Under the pieces are notes generated by a model. The model was not told the DNA's origin and did no database searches. It worked only from the letters and a program-made list of their open reading frames with translations. A program made the position numbers and the translations under genes. A stretch of DNA of 34,227 bases, taken from NCBI GenBank assembly GCA_015039465.1, contig MU130662.1:218524-252750 (forward strand), written 5' to 3'. Below, one piece after another: positions 28,523-34,227 of the stretch. The DNA comes from Phlegmacium glaucopus (taxonomy: Eukaryota; Basidiomycota; Agaricomycetes; Agaricales; Cortinariaceae). Each line of letters starts with the position of its first letter. The first letter of the stretch is position 1.

Positions 28523-30440
28523 TTAGATCCCCAGTTCAACTTGATTGGAAAATACCGATCCTTGTTCCCGAAGGGCGGTCTCTATGACTTGTATCCCTTC
28601 CAGCACCTTGTCTTCAAGTCTCCTACTGACTACTTGCACACTAAGTGGTAGGCCACGCATCTTTTCGACGTTATATACTGAATAAGCGGTCTTGGCAACG
28701 GTGTTGTAAGACTTGTAAACATCGGAGTGGATTTAGTCTTGTGGAAGGCCGTCAAGTGTTTTGTCGACAAAGGTGACTGGGAGTACACCAGCAGTGTAAT
28801 CGAGCTATTTTCAAATGTTTAGCGATCAGTGCATTCTGGTTGGAGCAAACGGAATAGACAAAACTTACCAAAATGAAAAGGAGCGTGTAACCGGCGCTCG
28901 TGAGAGTCGTTTGTTCAGAGGTACCATTTTCCAACGCTGGGAATGAATGAGGCACCGTCAACACAAAGTCTAAACCTTCCTCCGTCCATTTTCTATGCCA
29001 TTCTTCCCTATATAAATCTCTTGCTACAATTGATTCCGCGATCCTGGGCAGCAGTTTTTGTATGCATTATACCATAGAGTTGACTAGCCATAGGATCGCC
29101 CGAACGAACGAAGAAAGCGAGGATCTTCTTGATGATTCTGGTAATTGGAGAAGATCCAGGATTGACTGGGCAGCTGGAGAGATCGTTTCGTTGGGACTTA
29201 GAGCGTTTAAAATTTGCTGGCCTGGATGGGAATAAAAAATAAGAAATAAAATTCATGGAAATACATCGGAAATCGGCACGTACCCCCATCAGAGAAGAGA
29301 AGCTGATATCCGATTTTCAACCCTTCCCAGATGTTAGGAGGTTGGCTAAGTGAAATTGATATGAATACAAGGAGAATGACGCAGTTAGACTGCAAACGTA
29401 CAAATCAACAACTTCATGGCCTTGCTTTTTCAGAGCCGAAACCACTTGCTTTAAGGCACGTTTACAAGCAGGTGTGGGAGGTATCGTGCCTATTATCAGC
29501 GTTTAGCGAACGATTTTAGATATACAGTCACGTAAAATCCACTTACCATCTTCCCAAATGACTCCCCACTTCACTTTGCGACCTTCGTCTCGAAGGTTGA
29601 CATGTTGCCAAGGTAAAGGAACGCACTGTCGGAAGTTTGTTTAAAAAGGAAGGTGCAAAGACAAAAATGTGAGAGGAGTTACCGTACGATCGTATTGGCA
29701 TGGGTTTGCCAAAATGGCGCGCTTCGAAAATTCATGCAAGTCTTCAAGATTACCTACCAATGGGGACGTCACAATCGGTAAACCTTCCAATCCTATCAGG
29801 GACGATCCACTGCCCCACATTGGAAATCATCCGGCGCTAACCCTTAAACTCCACACCCCACAGAAATGTGCAGGAATCCTGACGCTACCAACCCCAATCT
29901 CGATTTTGCTTCCACCACCTGCTACCAGTGTGCTGCCTCCTCCTGTACAGGTTGGTAGTGAGACAAATATCCGAGACCTTCTCGATGGCGAGCAGACCGG
30001 TGGGGACGGTAGTCTGTACGTGAATTAAAGCACCTGCATCTTGAAGTAGGCATGCTATTGACGACGACGTCGCCGATGGACGTCCAACATTACGAGAGTA
30101 ACCAATTGTGGAATCATAGCCTTTGATGTCCACCGTGTCTAGATGGATACGGTCAGTTTGCGCATATATTTTCGAGTAATCTCGGTATACCTTTACACCC
30201 ATTAGAGAACGTTCACAAGTAGGATCGTTCATGGTGTTGATTCCTGGCCCCCAGTTCGCAGCTGGAGGAATGACGAGCGATTCTTCAAACATGATTTCTG
30301 TAACGCAGATGGTGATTTTTTGGGTGACAAGAGTCTTCTTTGCGTACGTCATCATGATAGCTGTACGCGAATTCGCGCCAGAGCGACATTGAGATACGAG
30401 TTGAGAAATGGCAAGAGCGTGGATGTTTCTTCTGAAAAAG
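28523..30440 (-). pseudogene. Amidase-signature family (acetamidase-type) pseudogene, copy B
   Basis: Same gene as 9273-11040, with different damage. Recognisable from right to left are ITICVTEIMFEESLVIPP, TVDIKGYDSTIGYS, LLQDAGALIHVQTTVP (the catalytic Lys replaced by Gln in this reading), a nucleophile loop shortened to IGVGSVRI by a 12-nt loss that removes TDIG of GTDIGGS, PWQHVNLRDEGRKVKWGVIW (intact here, stop in A), PPNIWEGLKIGYQLLFSDGG, the exon CPVNPGSSPITRIIKKILAF that A lost, LTVPHSFPALENGTSEQTT, and the C-terminal LPLSVQVVSRRLEDKVLEGI. There is a stop after LPQD. The loss of the nucleophile loop means it cannot be active even if spliced. Confidence 0.88.
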
Positions 30441-30609
30441 GTGGTGTGGAATAAACGGCGGGGAGGGAGTCAATTTTTGACTAGCGCTCCTTTTGTTTCC
30501 AGGCGCTAATCCATCTGTTCAGAGCATTGAGTTGTAAAGACACATGCACGCTGTTTACAAACGTGAAGTTTGTCGGATAAAGGTCGGATCATCGTTAGTA
30601 ATCATCACT

Positions 30610-32509
30610 TGACCCATCCCCAGAATCCCTACCACCTTCACGAGGTACTTTTTCAGGAACTGGAAGCTTTGGAATCAAGTCCTCGGTCCCTTCCATTGCC
30701 TCTCATTCCGCTGCTTCGTCCAGCGCACTGGAGTCAGATTGTTCCAACGGTCCAAGTAGTTCAAGCACCTGGAAACCGCAACTACATCCACCTAACTCAC
30801 CACCTCCCATTCCACGTACATTTTCCTACCATCTTTGATTATTTCTCGACGATGAATATTGTGGTCTGTTCAAAGTCATTGGCCAAACTCGCGAACTTCT
30901 TCCTCAAGGACTCCTCAATTCTACCTCTGGAACCCGGTCAAATCAGCGTTCAAGATCAGATAAAAGTCGCAACTTACTGTCGTATCTGTCCATTAACTTT
31001 CCTACGCCGTTCATCCTTCTTCTCTAACAATACGTTTCACGCTGCATCTAGATCACGATACGATTAAAACAAAGGCTGAAATTGGTCAGGTTACTGGAGA
31101 CTTGAATCTGAGCTTCGAGGTGTTGGTGTTGAACGTTGATGGCTCGAGGGACGATATGATATGGACAGGTTCGCCGATTTCTTGATATTGCGAGGGAAAA
31201 CCTACGATTACAAGCTCCTTTTTCAATCCATTGCTCGGCTCTTGTTACCAAAGCATGACCAACATGTTATATTCATCGTACGTTTTCTCTTTCAAATCGC
31301 TCGCAAACATCAACTAAGCGTCGAAATCCAGTTGCGTTTCGGCACTCCCATCCGACAGGGTTAGACCTTGTGTCAATATCCGGTGATGCAGTTCGCGCGA
31401 GAAGAGGAGATCACCCCAGAGCGAGTAAGTGTTTATGAAATGCAGAGAGAAATCGTCGATCTTACTTACTTCAGTGAGGACGTTGCCAAATACGATAAGT
31501 TGAAGAAGAATTAGGAAGATCGACATATGAATTCATATCCAGCGATTTCCGCACTTTGGCTGGCAAGAAAATCGTTAGTTCAGGATGCTTCCAAAGGTTT
31601 GTCTGCCTTTAATTAGGTGTAGCGGAAGCCTAATACCAAAGTGATCACCCCAAGTTTTGAAGCTAACCTCCCATTCAAGACGATCTCTTTCTCCTCGAAA
31701 GATATATTCTTTGTCTCCAAACAACCCACTCTGATCGGAATCAACGACATCCACCGAGTGATCTTCTTTTGTGACCTTAAAATCGTCACTAAGAATGGTC
31801 CAGAACACAATTTACATCAATTGCCGAGGCGTATTTGAAGGATAAAAAGTGAGGGGCAGAATGATATGTCAACCCTGCCCCGGTTTATCGTTTGCTGCGG
31901 TTGCCGGCGACGGTGATGATGACGATATGCAAAGTCTCGGAAGGATGATAGTGGGTGTTCCTTTACTTATGATTTTTTCTTTCTTAGATCCGGATGTTGA
32001 GACTTTAAGGCATCCGGCTCTAATTCTGGATCCCCGAGCGATAGCGATTCAGACTCTTCCGGTGCTAAGACGGCGTCGGACGCTAGTGGAGACATTGGTT
32101 TGACCAGAGATGCTAAAAAGGGAAAAATAAAGCAAATCATAGCAAAGGAAAAGTCAAGATACGTCCTCTGGGGACAAGGTCAAAAAGCCGGCGAAAAGAA
32201 AGCTGCTGATAGCGACGCGGACCAGGATGACGGCAAGCCTAAAGCCAAGAAGGGTTCGGATGACGACGACATGGATGTGGATGAAGATAGCGCCAAAACA
32301 GATAAGCCTAAGCCAAGACCGAAACCCAAACTCAAGGCTTCTGCTTCAGCTGCTAGTTCTTCAAAAAACCGAAATCAACGCCCAAGAAGGTGAAGGTCGA
32401 TGACGACGATATGATGGACGTTGACGATCAGGATAGACCTCGACCGAAACCTAAGCCAAAGAAGGAAGTTGGTGTTGAAGCTGATGTTGAGCTTCCCAAA
32501 AGGAGTTGA
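30610..32509 (+). pseudogene. FACT complex subunit POB3/SSRP1 pseudogene, copy B
   Basis: Same layout as 20270-22116. Recognisable pieces are TGDLNLSFEVLVLNVDGS, FLILRGKTYDYKLLFQSIAR, an intron GTACGT...ATCCAG, GTPIRQG then a stop, QFAREEEITPE, DVAKYDKLKKN followed by TAG in place of the expected Tyr codon, DIFFVSKQPTLIGINDIHRV, LKIVTKNGPEHNLHQL, YLKDKK with frame changes, and a tail KKVKVDDDDMMDVDD to RPRPKPKPKKE and TGA at 32509. It is shorter than A in places (FSRVGAG is lost). Because both copies are broken at different sites, a functional POB3 must exist elsewhere. Confidence 0.85.
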
Positions 32510-33010
32510 AGTTTCGTATCCTTGTTTCTCATCTTTTGACCACGGTCTGGCGTAAAGAGGCACAGTACTTGCTTTCTGTACTTTTCCTGCGACGTACATT
32601 TTCCATGTTTTAGATCTTGCTTCTAACGCATCTTTTTTGTATTCTTCAACCACGGCAGGCCCGTGCAGAACCTTTGTCTATTTATCTCAAACCTTTCTAA
32701 AGAACAATGAGAACAAGTCTCGGTGATGTTTCTCGAAGACAAGTCCATCATGAATTAGAAGGTAGTACGTAGAGCCGCCTTCCAAGATTTGAGCTGGATG
32801 AATGTCGGACTGGCCAACTGGTACCATTCTGTCGGAAGATCATTTAGCTACGGTACCTGTACCTTTTGCTGGACTCCGTCTGTACTAGTTCTTCTTGCTT
32901 TGACTGCTTTCCAAAATGCGTTTTGGGTGCAATGGTTTGATTCATGATTGGAGGAATGGATGGAGAAACCTAAGGAAGACCGGAGTGGAACTGGAGTAAA
33001 CACAGCCCGC
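32510..33010. other. Intergenic upstream of NB/TPR copy B
   Basis: It aligns with 22117-22580 and 23350-23390 of copy A; no gene is seen. Confidence 0.5.
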
Positions 33011-33013
33011 GCT

Positions 33014-33020
33014 TATATAA
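33014..33020 (+). promoter_or_regulatory. TATA box of NB/TPR gene, copy B
   Basis: TATATAA lies 67 nt before the ATG at 33081; the aligned site in copy A is TATGTAA. Confidence 0.5.
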
Positions 33021-33080
33021 TCAAGAGCGTCTTTGTTCTTGCCTCTCATCACTCACTTTGACCGCTGTGCATCGAGCACC

Positions 33081-33510
33081 ATGAACCGCCTTTTCAAGAA
33101 ATTCAAGAAACCAAAATATCCATCTCTGAACGTCACCGATGCTCTTGATTCAAGCGCTGAACTACCAACTTCGACATCGATGGCAATCATAACTAACACC
33201 CCTAATGCCATGCCATCCGTCCCCACTAGTGCCGCAACTGCGACTGCGAGTCTTGAAGTTATTCGAGCCACTGGTGTTAATTTTACTGTGAGTTTTCAAC
33301 TTGGCCAAGCACGTTGGCATATTTACAGTCATTATCGTCGATCAGACTGGCCATGAACGCCAACTCCCCGCTTCGGTTTCCACTTTGGCAATCAATGACT
33401 GTGCTCCTATAGCACGTGTGGAAGACTCCCCACCTGATACCATGATCCAAGCCAACTTGAGATCTACGGAATCAGAAAAATATCCTTCTGTGAGTCGCTC
33501 ACACACCCAC
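33081..33510 (+). CDS. NB/TPR (NLR-like) gene, copy B, 5' exons only
   Basis: It starts MNRLFKKFKKPKYPSLNVTD. Exon 1 runs to 33287, an intron is inferred at 33288-33345 (GTGAGT...GATCAG, 58 bp), and TGHERQLPASVSTLAINDCA follows to IYPS-like EKYPS at about 33488. There a GTGAGT donor starts the next intron, which reaches 33510 and is then cut by the reversed block. The alignment supports the first intron: copy A has 60 bp there (frame-neutral) and B has 58 bp, which would break the frame if unspliced. Read backwards, the block 33511-34227 supplies the rest of intron 2, the GFFANAQNF exon, intron 3 and the NB exon with P-loop. The gene itself is probably intact at its 5' end. Confidence 0.7.
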
Positions 33511-34227
33511 GACAAGAGTTTACTATACTAGGAAGGGTACCTAGACAAGGATGATCATTACTCTTATAATGGAGAGAATGGACTCCCTTTCTTGAACCGT
33601 TGTAGGAGTCCTTCTCCTAGTAGTCGTAATAGTTTGTGGTAGTTGGTAAGGAGAACTTACAATCTATAGGTGACCTCCTGTCTGACTTGACTCGGTAGGT
33701 ATGTTCTTCGAACTCGTCGTCCTTATGACCTATAGGGGAACTCTCTGTAACAGTATGAGAGTAGTCTCCTCCGTAGTTGGGTCTTGTGTACACTTTTGGA
33801 TCTCGTTCTTTACTTCGGTCAGCAACACTTACCCACTTCTATGAATGAACAGTCTGTAAAGAAGATACTTAAACTCTGTCTAGACCCAGAAAGGTTAAGG
33901 AGGGTAAGGGGTCTCCTCTGTTCTCACAGAGTTGTAGTCAGGTGATAGTCGTGGTACTTGTTTTTATAAAGGCTCGACCAGGTCGTGCAGAAAGGCAGGT
34001 CATTTATTACCTGACCTCAAACCAAAGACTGCATGTCCCTAGAAACCGGGAAGGGGTTCTAACCGTCCCTCTTGCAATTGGATGTTATGTGCATTACGAT
34101 TTAGTAAATGTGTCATGTGCTTTTTCTGAATGTTTTCACGGCGGTCGCTACTCCTTTAAGACCCGTAAGCGTTTCTTTGGGCTCGATCTTACGACTCAGA
34201 CAACTAGTAGTCCTTATTGACTCTCCT
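33511..34227. other. String-reversed (not complemented) block of the NB/TPR gene
   Basis: Reading the plus strand from 34227 down to 33511 gives copy A 23910-24623 at roughly 95% identity. The window's last bases TTGACTCTCCT read backwards TCCTCTCAGTT, exactly what follows CACACACCCAC in copy A (23909/23910) and exactly what should follow 33510. The reversed string contains the intron GTAAGTC...GTAG, the exon with CTGTACGTCAGAAAC, P-loop codons GGAATTGGAAAGAC (33836-33849 read backwards) and Walker B codons TGGTGTTTGATAATGC. Neither strand read normally has any coding content or similarity to copy A. Open frames seen in the normal direction here (for example 33942-34220) are meaningless. Confidence 0.95.

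Larger units (their letters stand above)
28041..34227 (+). repeat. Segmental duplication, copy B (runs off the window)
   Basis: It is in direct orientation to copy A from GCACGAGCTCACCGTACC onward. It lacks the 9-kb A-specific block (junction near 30590-30640) and the MITE at 22891, and it keeps an amidase exon that A has lost. From 33511 the similarity to A continues only when the sequence is read backwards. Confidence 0.85.

Noticed and set aside
33942..34220. 92-codon forward open frame near the window end
   Set aside because: It lies in the string-reversed block. The true content of this DNA is the NB/TPR gene read backwards, so any normal-direction frame is meaningless.
33511..34227. 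Ordinary inversion of the NB/TPR segment
   Set aside because: The reverse complement of the block does not match copy A; it gives the base-by-base complement of it. Only the plain reversal matches.

Overview
The window looks like nuclear DNA of a filamentous basidiomycete (Agaricomycetes). The evidence is: many 44-60 bp GT-AG introns, an NB-type/TPR sensor gene of the kind that is expanded in mushroom genomes, a Tad1-like LINE, Gypsy- and Copia-type LTRs, and several MITEs. No bacterial features (operons, Shine-Dalgarno sites, CRISPR) are present. Most of the window is transposons and decayed genes. The only genes that read cleanly are the NB/TPR gene at 23451-26484 (its 3' end is frameshifted), an antisense spliced gene carried by an LTR element (5967-7071), and a possible 98-codon spliced gene at 18145-18557.

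Layout. (1) 1-2617: LINE ORF1 on the minus strand. It is split by a Copia-like solo LTR (805-1740, TSD CTCCT), which is itself split by a Gypsy-like solo LTR (1148-1711, TSD GTGTA). (2) 3106-7794: an LTR retrotransposon with TSD TATAC, about 98% identical LTRs and a Tf1-like self-priming site. It has a frameshifted gag and only a remnant of protease/pol. RT, RNase H and integrase are missing, and in their place is an intact two-exon antisense gene for a coiled-coil protein with a Zn2Cys6-spaced cysteine cluster. (3) 7800-8790: simple-sequence DNA and a small inverted repeat. (4) About 8800-27300 (copy A) and about 28040 to the end (copy B) are a segmental duplication in direct orientation. Each holds, in the same order, an amidase pseudogene (minus), a FACT-subunit POB3/SSRP1 pseudogene (plus) and the NB/TPR gene (plus). 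Copy A carries about 9 kb absent from B (about 11209-20270). That segment holds a satellite array, two MITEs and intron-containing fragments of Argonaute/PIWI, acetyl-CoA carboxylase and septin genes.

The strongest anomaly is the last 717 bases (33511-34227). They are the continuation of copy B written backwards: the string is reversed but not complemented. Reading the plus strand from 34227 down to 33511 reproduces the copy A sequence 23910-24623, with introns, P-loop and Walker B, at roughly 95% identity, and it joins 33510 without a gap. This is not an inversion, no DNA mechanism makes it, and it hides an otherwise intact NB domain. It is most likely a data or assembly artefact or a deliberate edit.
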